From positions 1 to 36,298 of the forward strand of contig CAJJCG010000006.1 in assembly GCA_905182615.1 (NCBI GenBank): a DNA stretch of 36,298 bases, written 5' to 3'. Below, piece after piece: positions 7,973 to 16,651 of the stretch. Under the pieces are notes generated by a model that had not been told where the DNA came from, ran no database searches, and saw only the letters and a program-made list of their open reading frames with translations. Origin of the DNA: Alphaproteobacteria bacterium UBA2964 (GTDB lineage Bacteria; Pseudomonadota; Alphaproteobacteria; MPNO01; UBA2964). The position numbers and the translations under genes are program-made. Within the stretch, counting starts at the first letter, position 1. Each line of letters begins with the position of its first letter.

Positions 7973-8374
7973 ATGTTCAAATACGACGATACTAATATTT
8001 TCGCAAAAATCATTCGGGGTAAGCTTCCCAGCGACAAAGTCCTTGAGACGGAGCATGCGTTGGCGTTCCACGACATAAACCCGCAGGCACCGATTCATGT
8101 GCTGGTGATTCCTAAGGGACCTTATGTTTCGATGGATGATTTCACGGCCAATGCCAGCGCCGAAGAAATAGTCGGTCTGTGGCGCGCGGTCGGTGAGGCT
8201 GCTCGGTTATTGGATTTGGTGGAAGGTGGGTATCGGGTTATGTCGAACCATAGCGCCAACGCTCATCAGGAAGTTTTTCACCTCCACATTCATATTCTGG
8301 GTGGTCGGCCTTTGGGGCCGATGCTCGAAGGTGGCGACATCCCACCGAATGGAACTTGGCATCGGCCTGCCTGA
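7973..8374 (+). CDS. HIT-family (HinT-like) nucleotide-binding protein
   Basis: A 133-residue histidine-triad protein with the full signature 'HLHIHILGG' near residues 100-108 and an early 'IFAKIIRGKLPSDKV' segment typical of HinT hydrolases acting on purine nucleoside phosphoramidates. I chose ATG 7973 with GGAA upstream. The reading frame is open further upstream to 7790, but that part lies inside hisE and lacks HIT homology. It is the last intact gene of the his transcript, 40 bases after hisE, an arrangement common in alphaproteobacteria. Confidence 0.93.
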   Translation: MFKYDDTNIFAKIIRGKLPSDKVLETEHALAFHDINPQAPIHVLVIPKGPYVSMDDFTANASAEEIVGLWRAVGEAARLLDLVEGGYRVMSNHSANAHQEVFHLHIHILGGRPLGPMLEGGDIPPNGTWHRPA

Positions 8375-8622
8375 AATCTCTTAGCACGGTAGACCCGATT
8401 AACCCGCCTGTCGTCGCCTCTCCCGCCGCTTTTATGCAGCGGGCTCTTGATCTTGCCGCCGCAACGGAAAACGCAGGCCGCGGAAATGCCTATGGCCCGG
8501 TGATTGTTCTGTCGGGTAAGATCATCGGCGAAGGGGCGAACGTGATCTATGCCCACCACGATCCAACGGCCCACGGCGTGATGAAGCCGATCCCGCCTGC
8601 CCGGGCGACCGCGCTGACATAG
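8356..8622 (+). pseudogene. Nucleoside/guanine deaminase fragment, 3' truncated
   Basis: The frame shows the N-terminal half of a zinc nucleoside deaminase: 'FMQRALDLA', 'GRGNAYGPVIVLSGKIIGEG' and 'HHDPTAH'. The last His is the first zinc ligand. After it the family needs Ala-Glu (the catalytic proton shuttle) and then a PCxxC motif. Here the frame reads Gly-Val-Met-Lys and ends at 8622 with no PCxxC. Homology therefore stops at about 8574. The downstream bases belong, on the other strand, to a nitronate monooxygenase fragment. The start is unclear: the frame opens inside the HIT gene, and Met at 8434 is the first plausible internal start. It cannot encode an active deaminase. Confidence 0.75.
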
Positions 8623-8717
8623 GTGGCATCCGCGAGCCACATCATGCCGCCGCAGATCAGCGGATGATCGATCCCGAAAAGATCGGTGATCCGGGTGCGG
8701 AAAATTTGCCGTGTCAT
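8547..8717 (-). pseudogene. Nitronate monooxygenase N-terminal fragment
   Basis: Starting 3 bases after the crotonase stop, this frame encodes 56 residues. The first ~47 match the N-terminus of NMO / 2-nitropropane dioxygenase flavoproteins: 'ITDLFGIDHPLICGGM' (FMN-barrel first strand and loop), then 'AVARAGGIGFIT'. Homology ends at about 8577, where the complement of the deaminase fragment begins, and the frame stops at 8547-8549. A full enzyme is more than 300 residues, so about 85% is gone. It was presumably the next gene of a crotonase-NMO operon before the rearrangement. Confidence 0.75.
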
Positions 8718-8720
8718 GAA

Positions 8721-9491
8721 TTACTTTCGAAATACCGGGGCGCGTTTTTCCATGAACGCCGTAAAGCCTTCGGTAAATTCGTCAGCGCCGAAACAACCGG
8801 CCTGCGCCAGCGCCTCCATTTCCAGCGCTTCTTCCAGTTTGACCGGCGCCAACCCAAGCTGCTGCTTGGCGATTGCAAAGGCGAAAGGCGGCATGGCGGC
8901 GAGGGTCCGCGCCCGTTCGATGGCGATTTCCTCCGCCGTGCCCTCGACCACCAGTTCGTCTGCAAGACCGAACGCAACCGCTTCTTCCGCCTTGACCATC
9001 TTTGCATAAAGCAAGATCTGGCGCGCCTTGGCCCCACCGGCGCGGCGCGGCAGCGTATGCAGAATGCCATAGTCGGGGATCAGCCCAACCTTGAAGAACG
9101 GGAACCCGATGGTGCCGCCTTCGGCGACCACCGCGGTATCACCCAGCATGGCGAGCCCGGCGCCGGCGCCGACGGCAAAACCTTCGATGGCGGTGACGAC
9201 CGGCTTTTCGGCCTCGGCGATCAAGCGGACAATCTGGTGATTGGCCTTCATGCGCGCCCGTGCGCCCTTGGAATTCAGCCCTTCCATGCTGGCAATGTCC
9301 CCGCCGGCGCAAAAATTCCCGCCCTCGCCGGTCAGCACCAGCGCATGGACCGCCTCATCGCCCAGTATGCCGGGCAGCTCGGCGATCAGGGTGTTGCGGA
9401 CTTCGTCGTTCAGCGCATTGCGCTTGTCTGGCCGGTTGATCGCAACGCGGGCGATCCCGTCGGTGCGGCGTTCGATATTAACAACTGCCAT
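8721..9491 (-). CDS. Enoyl-CoA hydratase/isomerase family (crotonase) protein
   Basis: A 256-residue crotonase-fold protein. The oxyanion-hole segments are 'GGNFCAGGDIAS' and 'EGFAVGAGAGLAML', followed by 'GFPFFKVGLIPD', in which the second Glu of classical hydratases is not obvious; the exact reaction (hydratase, isomerase or other acyl-CoA chemistry) is open. I chose ATG 9491 because AAGGGAAAG lies just upstream; the open frame extends back into gshB without homology. Base composition differs from its neighbours: sampled 60-base lines at 8881 and 9121 contain 43 and 45 G/C, against 30 at 9961 in gshB. It lies 10 bases downstream of gshB and may be a transferred gene. Confidence 0.92.
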   Translation of the reverse strand: MAVVNIERRTDGIARVAINRPDKRNALNDEVRNTLIAELPGILGDEAVHALVLTGEGGNFCAGGDIASMEGLNSKGARARMKANHQIVRLIAEAEKPVVTAIEGFAVGAGAGLAMLGDTAVVAEGGTIGFPFFKVGLIPDYGILHTLPRRAGGAKARQILLYAKMVKAEEAVAFGLADELVVEGTAEEIAIERARTLAAMPPFAFAIAKQQLGLAPVKLEEALEMEALAQAGCFGADEFTEGFTAFMEKRAPVFRK

Positions 9492-9501
9492 TAGCTTTCC
9501 C

Positions 9502-10512
9502 TTATTCCGTCCCGGACATCGTTGGGGCGGCAATATTGCCGGTTTGGAAATCGGCGGCAAGGCGCCGGCTCTTCGCGTAACACGCTTCAATTGCGTCCCA
9601 AAGTAGAATTTCGATCTGAATGTCGTCGAGCGCGTTAATTTCTTGAATGCCAGTTGGCGAGGTCACATTGATCTCGGTTAGAAAATCACCGATCACGTCG
9701 ATTCCGACGAACAGAAGGCCGCGTTCTTTGAGGGCTGGTCCGATGGCTTCACAAATCTCCTGCTCGCGAGACGTTAGCGTTGTCTTGCCCGCGGAGCCGC
9801 CGGCATGGAAATTCGCCCGAGCATCGCCAATTGCTGGAATGCGCGAAACGCCGCCGACCGGAACGCCGTCTACCAGAATAATGCGTTTATCGCCTTGCCG
9901 GACCTCAGGCAGGTAGCGCTGGATAATGATCGCTTCGCGATATTTTTCAGCAAACATTTCCAGTAACGCGCCCATGTTCTCGTCATCAGGGGTAATGTGA
10001 AAAACATCAGCACCTCCATTGCCGTATAGAGGTTTCACGATGATGTCCTTGTGCTCATTGCGGAAGGCATGAATCGCCGCAATATCTGACGTGATCAATG
10101 TTGGTGGCAGGATGCCATCGAAATGAGTGACGAAGAGTTTTTCCGGGGCGTTCCGAACTTCTGCGGGGTCGTTGACTACTAATGTGTCCGGATGAATATG
10201 TTCCAGTAAATGCGTAGCGGTTATGTAAGCCATGTCGAAGGGCGGGTCTTGCCGCATCAATACAACGTCTACCGTCGATAGATCGATGATCTCTTCCTTG
10301 CCCGCGGAGAAGTGGTTTCCGACTTCCCGGCGAACTTCAATCGGTCGAGCCCGCGCGAATAGTTGACCATCCCGAAATGCCAATTCGGATGGAAGATAAT
10401 GATAAAGCGAATGGCCACGCTTTTGCGCTTCCATCGCCATCATAAAGGTGCTGTCGGCACTAATATCGATCGATTCTATCGGGTCCATCTGGATCGCGAC
10501 GGCTAAGCTCAT
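9502..10512 (-). CDS. gshB: Glutathione synthase
   Basis: GshB joins gamma-glutamylcysteine and glycine using ATP. The 336-residue protein has the expected ATP-grasp features: 'MRQDPPFD', '[14 protein letters not shown]', 'VKPLYGNGG', '[10 protein letters not shown]', '[16 protein letters not shown]' and '[12 protein letters not shown]'. It starts at ATG 10512 after AGAGAGAAG. It lies downstream of the SirB1-like gene by 33 bases and ends 10 bases before the crotonase gene. The link rsmI-yraN-...-gshB is a conserved alphaproteobacterial order. Confidence 0.97.
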   Translation of the reverse strand: MSLAVAIQMDPIESIDISADSTFMMAMEAQKRGHSLYHYLPSELAFRDGQLFARARPIEVRREVGNHFSAGKEEIIDLSTVDVVLMRQDPPFDMAYITATHLLEHIHPDTLVVNDPAEVRNAPEKLFVTHFDGILPPTLITSDIAAIHAFRNEHKDIIVKPLYGNGGADVFHITPDDENMGALLEMFAEKYREAIIIQRYLPEVRQGDKRIILVDGVPVGGVSRIPAIGDARANFHAGGSAGKTTLTSREQEICEAIGPALKERGLLFVGIDVIGDFLTEINVTSPTGIQEINALDDIQIEILLWDAIEACYAKSRRLAADFQTGNIAAPTMSGTE

Positions 10513-10545
10513 GTCTTCTCTCTATTCTGCTGGGGCGTGCTGATC

Positions 10546-11397
10546 CTAGTTAAGCCGCGAGCGGACCTGATGCAACAGTGTCGCGGCTTCCTGGCGCCGG
10601 GCTTCGTTTGTGGACTGTGCCAGGAATTCTTCCAAGACGGTCGCCGCACGACGCAGATTACCAATGCCCGCATAAAACTCGCCGGCTTCCTGTAATAATT
10701 GCAGTCGCCGGGGGGCAATCAACAGCATCCGATCCATAATCTCGGCGGCTCGTTCGGGGTCGTTTCCGGAAAGCGCCCGAAGCTTAATATTATTAAGCAA
10801 CCTGATCAGGGTGTCGCGGCTGCTGATCGGTGAATAGTGACCCGGCTGCAACTCGGCATCTAAGCCAGCCATTTGTTTTAACAACGCTCGAAGGTCGGCT
10901 ACGTTACGTTCTATTCCACCATTGAATGGGTCAATGATACTGCGCACTGTGCCGCGTTCCAGCCTGATCATTAAATGGCCGGGGAAATTTATACCTGTTG
11001 CTGCCCATCCGAGTCGATGAGCAACATCGAGATAAATTATCGCAAGTGCGACGGGCAAGCCTTTACGGCGATCAATCACATTTATCAAATTTGCGTTTTG
11101 GGGGTCGTCGTAAGTGTCGGCATCCCCCAGATAGCCTCTGTCCGATGTTATGACGTCTGACAGAGCCCGCATCCGCTTTGTCACGTTATGTGTTGAAGTC
11201 CCCGGAACTAATGCGGCGACATCTGCGGCAATTTTGGAAAGATGCTCACGATAGACCATCAGATCTGCATCGGGTTGATCAAGCGCCGCAAGCAACAAAG
11301 CGGTTTCTCCGATATCGATGTCGTTATCTTCTTGGTCGCCGAATGCTTTCAGCGCGGAAAGAATTTTTGTGCTCCCCGCTGTATACCTAGCAGTCAT
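10546..11397 (-). CDS. SirB1-family protein (transglutaminase-like plus TPR)
   Basis: A 283-residue cytoplasmic protein of the SirB1/YchA family. The core 'NLINVIDRRKGLPVALAIIYLDVAHRLGW' followed by 'GINFPGHLMIRL' and 'IIDPFNGG' is the transglutaminase-like segment that in this family normally lacks a working Cys-His-Asp triad. The C-terminal ~90 residues are helical repeats ('RAAEIMDRMLLIAP', 'AGEFYAGIGNLRRAATVLEEFL') of TPR type. Its ATG overlaps the stop of the upstream BON gene (ATGA). The molecular role is unknown; the assignment is structural. Confidence 0.9.
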   Translation of the reverse strand: MTARYTAGSTKILSALKAFGDQEDNDIDIGETALLLAALDQPDADLMVYREHLSKIAADVAALVPGTSTHNVTKRMRALSDVITSDRGYLGDADTYDDPQNANLINVIDRRKGLPVALAIIYLDVAHRLGWAATGINFPGHLMIRLERGTVRSIIDPFNGGIERNVADLRALLKQMAGLDAELQPGHYSPISSRDTLIRLLNNIKLRALSGNDPERAAEIMDRMLLIAPRRLQLLQEAGEFYAGIGNLRRAATVLEEFLAQSTNEARRQEAATLLHQVRSRLN

Positions 11398-12023
11398 TTG
11401 TTTGTCGCCCGATTCACTTTGCGCCGGGGATTATTTTTCATGATCGCGTGGCTGACGATGCGTCGAACATATTTTATTTGGCGGGCATGATTGCGCACAC
11501 GTTCAAGCTCTGCTGCGTTTTGCGCAATGCCCATCAAATAGACCGTCCCGCTAACCGTATCTATTGAGTAGTTTATTGAGACAACTTGGTTGTCCAGAGT
11601 AAGTAGGGTTTTTAATTTAGTAGAGATCCAGCTGTCACGTGCAAAACCGGACGTTCCGCCCGATGAGGTCGCCTGAATTTCGTTTATGACTTCTTTGACG
11701 CCAGCTGCTTTCCAGGCAAGCCGGACGGCGTCGACGCGCATTTTTGGTGTCGGAACGGAGCCTGTCAGCAATACGCGTCCTTCAGATATTGAAATATTGG
11801 CACTGGTTAGAAGCGCTTCACTATGGCCAAGCCACAAAGCGCTAATTTGGGTGCCGATCGCAAGGTCGCGGGCGGCATTATTGAGGCCGCGTTCTTCAGA
11901 GGCGGCGGTGGCAACAGATGCACCGACGCCAATGGCGGCCCCAAGGCAGCCACTTAGAAACGGTAATGCGGCGAGCAATAGCAACAGAAAACTAAAAACC
12001 CGAAGATCAAACCTGGCAGCCAT
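11394..12023 (-). CDS. BON-domain lipoprotein
   Basis: A secreted lipoprotein of 209 residues from ATG 12023. It has a basic start, a hydrophobic core 'FLLLLLAALPF' and the lipobox LSGC, so the mature protein begins with a lipidated Cys about 26 residues in. Two BON domains follow: about residues 60-125 ('ISISEGRVLLTGSVP', 'VKEVINEIQ') and 130-200 ('YSIDTVSGTVYLMGIAQN', 'VRRIVSHAI'). BON domains bind phospholipid or support the outer membrane, as in OsmY/DolP. The longer open frame begins with a GTG at 12059 that adds 12 residues before the signal peptide; I reject it. Operon position is between yraN and the SirB1-like gene. Confidence 0.9.
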   Translation of the reverse strand: MAARFDLRVFSFLLLLLAALPFLSGCLGAAIGVGASVATAASEERGLNNAARDLAIGTQISALWLGHSEALLTSANISISEGRVLLTGSVPTPKMRVDAVRLAWKAAGVKEVINEIQATSSGGTSGFARDSWISTKLKTLLTLDNQVVSINYSIDTVSGTVYLMGIAQNAAELERVRNHARQIKYVRRIVSHAIMKNNPRRKVNRATNK

Positions 12024-12063
12024 AAAAGTTATCCCAACCTCACCTAACGTATTTTGCACACGC

Positions 12064-12441
12064 TCATGAACCGCGCCAAGCGTTCATTACATGGTGCGGC
12101 AATTTTTTGGGGACAATAAGCAAAACATCGAAGCGTAGAAGAGAGTGCTGTGATTTGGGGTGGGATTGCAGAAAGGCAACTACCGCCTAAGTTATAGGTT
12201 GCTGCTGACGGGGCGTTACGGATCCCATTGCCTGTTCAGACCTTTGCCGGGCTTTTGCCTCAATAAAAACCAGGGTCCGTTCCCGGGCGGCGATGATATC
12301 AATCTCGCCGACTGGGCAATGGTAGCGCCGGGCAAGGATACGATAGAATTTTATACGGAGAGTCAGGACCGCGATGGTTTCGGCCCAGCGTCCGGCGGCT
12401 TCTCGTCTTTGTCTTTCGGTTTTGCTCGGGCCTCGGCCCAT
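12064..12441 (-). pseudogene. yraN: YraN (UPF0102) nuclease-fold protein interrupted by an in-frame amber codon
   Basis: Codons 1-84 read 'RGPSKTERQRREAAGRWAE', 'GEIDIIAARERTLVFIEAKAR' (the D and ExK metal-site motifs of the restriction-endonuclease-like fold) and 'VTPRQQQ', then TAG at 12187-12189. Past the TAG, the same frame continues for 40 codons with typical YraN C-terminal sequence: 'AVVAFLQSHP', 'LRFDVLLIVPKKLPHHV', 'NAWRGS', then TGA at 12064-12066. Total length without the amber would be the normal ~125 residues. TAG serves as an ordinary stop elsewhere here (hisE, hrcA, grpE, dnaK), so recoding is unlikely. The gene follows rsmI by 2 bases. Either recent inactivation, a truncated protein, or a sequencing error. 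Confidence 0.85.
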
Positions 12442-12443
12442 CT

Positions 12444-13316
12444 TTAACCGACCCCGTCTTCCGATTGTAATTGAAGGGCGCGTTGGTAAAGCGGACGACG
12501 CGGCAACCCTGTTGAGCTGGCGACGGCGCTTGCAGCATCTTTGACGCTTAATCGGATGAGAGCCTCTTGTAGCAAACCATCGATTTCTACTTCTGATGGG
12601 GCCGCTGTCTCCCCCGGCGGTCCGACAACGATTGTTACCTCCCCCTTCGGGGCAGGCGCGGTTTCAAACTGCGCAGCCAAGCTGCCTAGCGACCCGCGTG
12701 TCATTTCTTCGAAGCGTTTGGTAATCTCGCGGGCGATAACCGCGTCTCGATTTCCGAGCAGGTCAGCCATGTCTGCCAGAGATTTTGCAAGGCGTTTCGC
12801 CGATTCAAAAAAGACCAATGTTGCTTGTACGGTAGCGGCTTGCTCCAGTGCTTTACGGCGTGCCGCTGACTTATTTGGCAAAAACCCTTCGAACATAAAT
12901 CGGTCTGTTGGCAAGCCTGATACGCTCAAGGCCGCGAGAGGTGCAGATGCGCCCGGAACCGGGATCACCTTTATGTCGCTGTTAAGTGCTGCATTGACCA
13001 ATCGATAACCGGGGTCGGAGACAAGGGGTGTGCCTGCATCCGAAACCAACGCCACAGTCTCGCCCGAATTCAATCGCTCAATCAGAGCTGGCGTCGCCCG
13101 GTCCGCGTTATGTTCGTGATACGGAATGAGCTGCGCCGTCAGTCCGAATTCGGATTTGAGCTTGCCGGTGACCCTGGTGTCTTCGCAGGCAATGACGTTA
13201 GCAGTTCGTAAAACGGCGATAGCGCGCAAGGTGATATCGCTTAGATTACCAATTGGCGTGGCGACAATATGGAGACCAGGATCGATATGTGTTGCAGAGA
13301 GTTTACTTGCCAGCAT
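12444..13316 (-). CDS. rsmI: 16S rRNA (cytidine1402-2'-O)-methyltransferase RsmI
   Basis: RsmI methylates the 2'-O of C1402 in the ribosomal P site using SAM. The SAM-binding tetrapyrrole-methylase fold is clear: 'LHIVATPIGNLSDITLRA', 'ACEDTRVTGKL', 'VALVSDAGTPLVSDPG', 'VIPVPGASAPLAALSVSGLP' and 'FEGFLPNK'. I chose Met at 13316, giving 290 residues, the normal family length. The frame stays open to 13463, but that extension has no homology and would overlap the start of the divergent LpoA-like gene. Starts at 13421 or 13463 cannot be fully excluded. Confidence 0.95.
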   Translation of the reverse strand: MLASKLSATHIDPGLHIVATPIGNLSDITLRAIAVLRTANVIACEDTRVTGKLKSEFGLTAQLIPYHEHNADRATPALIERLNSGETVALVSDAGTPLVSDPGYRLVNAALNSDIKVIPVPGASAPLAALSVSGLPTDRFMFEGFLPNKSAARRKALEQAATVQATLVFFESAKRLAKSLADMADLLGNRDAVIAREITKRFEEMTRGSLGSLAAQFETAPAPKGEVTIVVGPPGETAAPSEVEIDGLLQEALIRLSVKDAASAVASSTGLPRRPLYQRALQLQSEDGVG

Positions 13317-13378
13317 CTCAGCGATAGGCTCGCCTTTGGTTGGGCTGGTGGGGGTCACCTGGTTTGGAAGATCGCCGG

Positions 13379-14878
13379 ATGTATTGCATGAGCCCGTTTC
13401 GTTTTCTGCGCTATAGCGCATTGTTTCAGTGTAGGGACCTGCGCCGGTCGTCGGCTGCCGCATGGTTGGGAGCTCTCTGCATTGGGCTCGCGGCTTGCGA
13501 GCCCCCTAACGTTAAGAACGTGCTGCAAACGACGCAAGCCCGACCCGCAAACAGCGCCGCTTCGCAAGATCCGAAAGCTTATGTTTCGCCGGTGACAAAA
13601 TCAGCCGTCAATCCGTCTCTGGCATTTCTGCCGTCCGCGCCAAAAGTAACACTGACGCCACCCGAAGGTATCCGCGACCAAGTTCCGATTGGTTTGCTTT
13701 TGCCCCTGTCAGGCCGGCATGCAGGCTTGGGAAAATCGTTATTAAGGGCTGCACAGTTAGCAATGTTTGAGGTCGCCGATGATAACTTTGTTCTGTTGCC
13801 CCAAGACACAAAGGGAACGCCGGACGGCGCTGTTGCCGCGGCACAGCGGGCAATTGAAATGGGTGCTCAGCTCCTTGTTGGACCGGTCTTCGGAAGGTCG
13901 GCGCGCGCCGTAACGCCCCTGGCCTTAAAGGCGGCGGTTAATTTAATCTCTTTTACTAATGATCGTGGGGCGGCGGCAAAAGGGGCGTTTATTTTTGGTT
14001 TTTTGCCAGAGGATCGGGTCCGCCGCGTCGTTTCCTATGCGGTATCGCAAGGTGTACAGCGCTTCGCGGCCTTAATTCCTAATGGCTCGTTCGGAGATCG
14101 CATCGCTGCTGATTATGCCAAGGCTGTCGGGGAAGCAGGCGGTGCTCTCGTCAGAACGCAACGGTATAGTCAGGGCACCTTACCTGCGACCGAAGCAGTA
14201 AAACAACTGGGTAATTATCGCCAGCGCCGAGCGGCGCTTCTTGCGGAACGAGGGCGATTATCGCAGCAGGGTGGTGCCGACTCCCTGCGAGCCCTAAAGC
14301 GGTTGGAGAAAAAGGAAACACTGGGTGATGTTCCTTTTGACGCCGTTCTGCTGCTTGAGACCGGGCAGTCTCTAAGAGCAACCGCACCGCTTTTGCCCTA
14401 TTATGAAATCGATACCAGAAAGGTTCGTATTCTCGGCATTGATGACTGGTCATCGCGATCATCGCGCCGCGAGCCTATGCTCGCTGGCGCCTGGTATGCG
14501 GGCCCCTCACCCGTTGCTCATGCGGACTTTGTAAAGCGCTTTACTGCTGTTTATAAAAAATCGCCTCATGCACTGGCGGCTTTGGCCTATGATGTGACGG
14601 CGCTTGCTGCGGTCAAGGGTGGCAAGGGCGCCGGAGGGTTTGGTCTTGACCAACTGACGGCGGAGAGCGGATTCGCCGGCAGTGTCGGACTATTCAGGCT
14701 TCGTCAGGACGGAATGGTCCAACATAGTTTTGCGGTAATTGAAGTTCAGCCTGACGGCGTAAAGATTGTCAGCCCGGCGCCGGAGTCTTTCGAGATTGTG
14801 CAAAAACAAGCGCCCAACGTATCTGCTATGCCTTCTGACGTCGAAACTGATGTCGTTATTAAACCGCTAGGTCAGTAG
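13379..14878 (+). CDS. Penicillin-binding protein activator, LpoA-like lipoprotein
   Basis: A ~499-residue exported protein with a periplasmic-binding-protein (type I) fold. The N-terminus has a basic segment, a hydrophobic stretch 'AAWLGALCIGLAAC' with a lipobox Cys, and a Pro/Ala-rich linker. The ligand fold begins at 'VPIGLLLPLSGRHAGLG' and continues through 'LLVGPVFGRSARAV', 'FGDRIAADYAKAVGEAGG' and 'ALAYDVTALAA'. In alphaproteobacteria genes of this type lie divergent from rsmI, as here, and are annotated as LpoA-like activators of peptidoglycan synthases. The start is uncertain: ATG 13379 follows GGAAG, ATG 13388 is also possible. Its 3' end overlaps hemW by 12 bases, convergent. Confidence 0.88.
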   Translation: MYCMSPFRFLRYSALFQCRDLRRSSAAAWLGALCIGLAACEPPNVKNVLQTTQARPANSAASQDPKAYVSPVTKSAVNPSLAFLPSAPKVTLTPPEGIRDQVPIGLLLPLSGRHAGLGKSLLRAAQLAMFEVADDNFVLLPQDTKGTPDGAVAAAQRAIEMGAQLLVGPVFGRSARAVTPLALKAAVNLISFTNDRGAAAKGAFIFGFLPEDRVRRVVSYAVSQGVQRFAALIPNGSFGDRIAADYAKAVGEAGGALVRTQRYSQGTLPATEAVKQLGNYRQRRAALLAERGRLSQQGGADSLRALKRLEKKETLGDVPFDAVLLLETGQSLRATAPLLPYYEIDTRKVRILGIDDWSSRSSRREPMLAGAWYAGPSPVAHADFVKRFTAVYKKSPHALAALAYDVTALAAVKGGKGAGGFGLDQLTAESGFAGSVGLFRLRQDGMVQHSFAVIEVQPDGVKIVSPAPESFEIVQKQAPNVSAMPSDVETDVVIKPLGQ

Positions 14879-16048
14879 CGCCGCCAGTATAGCGTTTAAT
14901 CTAAGGCGGCCTTCTGAGGTCGTGCGCAAACCCGCGCTGTCCAGAATTAGATAGTTTGCCGTCAAGAGAGGCCGCAGCCGTCGCGGTTCCAACGCGTCTT
15001 CCAGCTCCATGCCAGTGCGTGCCCAGAAAACATCGCGGGATAATCCATTGGTCAGCCGAAGCCCCATCATGAATATTTCTTCGACCCGGCCGTCGGCATC
15101 AATCGCGGTCCGGTTTCGAGTCGCGTGCCCCGATGCCTCAACTTCTTCTAACCAGTTTTCCGGTCCAGGTATCTGTTCTGTCGCATGAACAGCGTTGTTG
15201 ATTGTCAGGCGTCCATGGGCCCCAGGACCAGCGCCGACATAATCGCCACCTTCCCAGTAAGTTATATTGTGGCGGCATTCAGAACCGGGGCGGGCGTGAT
15301 TGGAAATCTCATAGGCAGGCATTCCATGTTGATCACAAATTTTCTGAGTGACGTCAAAAAGCTCTGCGGCGTTGTTCTCCTCGGGCAGCACAAAAGCGCC
15401 AGCCCTTTCGTCAGCGAAAAATGGCGTGCCTTTTTCGATTGTCAGTTGATAGAGCGACAGATGATCGCCGGCGAGGCTAAGTGCTTCTTTCAATTCGTTG
15501 GTCCAAGAGCTCCTGGTTTGTCCGGGGCGGGCATAGATAAGGTCAAAGGAAAAACGCGGGAAGGTTTGCTCGGCAAGCTTAAGGGCGGCAAGGGCCTGAT
15601 CGCGATCGTGTCCGCGGCCCAGAAATTTTAAGGAATCATTGTCTAGCGCTTGAACGCCGATGGAAACGCGATTTACGCCGGCGGCCTTAAGGTCTGTAAA
15701 CTTGGCCGCTTCAATGGATGTTGGGTTAGCTTCTAGGGTGATTTCGATGTCGTTAGCAAAAGACCAATGTTTGGCGGCGCTGTCTATGACGGCGCCGGTC
15801 GTTGTGGGGTCCATGAGTGATGGCGTGCCGCCGCCGAAAAATATGCTCGTCAGCGTTCGGCCAGATGTTTGATTAGCCCAATAGGAAAGCTCTGCCAGAA
15901 GAGCATCGCGCCAACGAGTTTGATCGATGGTTTCCCGGACATGTGCGTTGAAGTCACAGTACGGACAGCGGGATAGACAAAACGGCCAATGAACATAGAG
16001 CGCGAGTGTGTCGTCACCAGCCCTGTCGCTGTTTTCGTCAATCGGCAA
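14867..16048 (-). CDS. hemW: Radical SAM heme chaperone HemW
   Basis: HemW is a radical-SAM protein that inserts heme into respiratory targets and was formerly called a coproporphyrinogen oxidase HemN homologue. The cluster motif is CxxxCxxC: Cys24, Cys28 and Cys31 in '[10 protein letters not shown]'. The family hallmarks '[10 protein letters not shown]', '[10 protein letters not shown]' and 'HNITYW' are present. At 393 residues it lacks the N-terminal extension of true HemN. The only start that precedes '[10 protein letters not shown]' is TTG at 16048, overlapping rdgB by 11 bases. This points to coupled translation. Confidence 0.95.
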   Translation of the reverse strand: MPIDENSDRAGDDTLALYVHWPFCLSRCPYCDFNAHVRETIDQTRWRDALLAELSYWANQTSGRTLTSIFFGGGTPSLMDPTTTGAVIDSAAKHWSFANDIEITLEANPTSIEAAKFTDLKAAGVNRVSIGVQALDNDSLKFLGRGHDRDQALAALKLAEQTFPRFSFDLIYARPGQTRSSWTNELKEALSLAGDHLSLYQLTIEKGTPFFADERAGAFVLPEENNAAELFDVTQKICDQHGMPAYEISNHARPGSECRHNITYWEGGDYVGAGPGAHGRLTINNAVHATEQIPGPENWLEEVEASGHATRNRTAIDADGRVEEIFMMGLRLTNGLSRDVFWARTGMELEDALEPRRLRPLLTANYLILDSAGLRTTSEGRLRLNAILAALLT

Positions 16049-16643
16049 AACAGGCGCGGGTCAGTTTGGTGAAGGCGTCGGCGCGATGGCTAATCGCGTG
16101 CTTGGCATCGGAATCCATTTCGCCAAAGGTTTGGTCGTTTCCCTGCGGCAAAAACATCGGGTCATAGCCAAACCCTAAATCACCACGAGCCGGGCAGACG
16201 AGCGAGCCGTCTACCCGTCCCTCGAAAGTTTCGCAATGACCGTCCGGCCAACACAAAGCGAGCGCGGCCACAAAATAAGCGCTGCGGTCGTCGATGCCGT
16301 TCAGGCCCTCTTCGACCAACCCCATGGCTATATCGAAATCCTTCGCCGGTCCTGCCCATCGTGCCGAGTAAATTCCTGGATCGCCATTCAGCGCTGGAAC
16401 CACAAGACCGGAATCATCGGCCAGTGCAGGAAGGTCAGCGACCTCGGCAGCGGCGAGGGCTTTTAGTTCGGCATTTGCGATAAAGGTCGTGCCGGTCTCT
16501 TCCGGTTCGTCGAGCCCTAAGTCGCTGGCTGAGATAACCTCGATATTATAGCGGCGCAGCAGCTCTTCAATCTCACGGACTTTGCCCTGATTGTGACTGG
16601 CAATGACCAGTTTGGGCTCAGAAAAATGGCGATGATTGGCCAC
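16038..16643 (-). CDS. rdgB: XTP/dITP pyrophosphatase RdgB (HAM1)
   Basis: RdgB clears non-canonical purine nucleotides such as XTP and dITP. The 201-residue protein shows '[11 protein letters not shown]', 'ALADDSGL', '[12 protein letters not shown]', '[10 protein letters not shown]' and '[10 protein letters not shown]', all conserved. The start is GTG at 16643, with AGGAT upstream across the 8-base gap to rph. It forms the rph-rdgB-hemW transcript typical of alphaproteobacteria. Confidence 0.97.
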   Translation of the reverse strand: MANHRHFSEPKLVIASHNQGKVREIEELLRRYNIEVISASDLGLDEPEETGTTFIANAELKALAAAEVADLPALADDSGLVVPALNGDPGIYSARWAGPAKDFDIAMGLVEEGLNGIDDRSAYFVAALALCWPDGHCETFEGRVDGSLVCPARGDLGFGYDPMFLPQGNDQTFGEMDSDAKHAISHRADAFTKLTRACFAD

Positions 16644-16651
16644 GACAAAAT

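Noticed and set aside
8664..9494. 276-residue open frame on the plus strand opposite the crotonase gene
   Set aside because: It is antisense to a clear crotonase gene in G+C-rich DNA, which keeps extra frames open, and its translation resembles no protein family.
12064..12441. Amber codon recoding (for example pyrrolysine) in yraN
   Set aside because: TAG ends several other genes here normally, and no conserved readthrough signal or special residue is expected in YraN.
12444..13463. Longer RsmI starting at 13463
   Set aside because: The extra 49 residues have no family similarity and overlap the start of the divergent lipoprotein gene; Met at 13316 gives the normal length.
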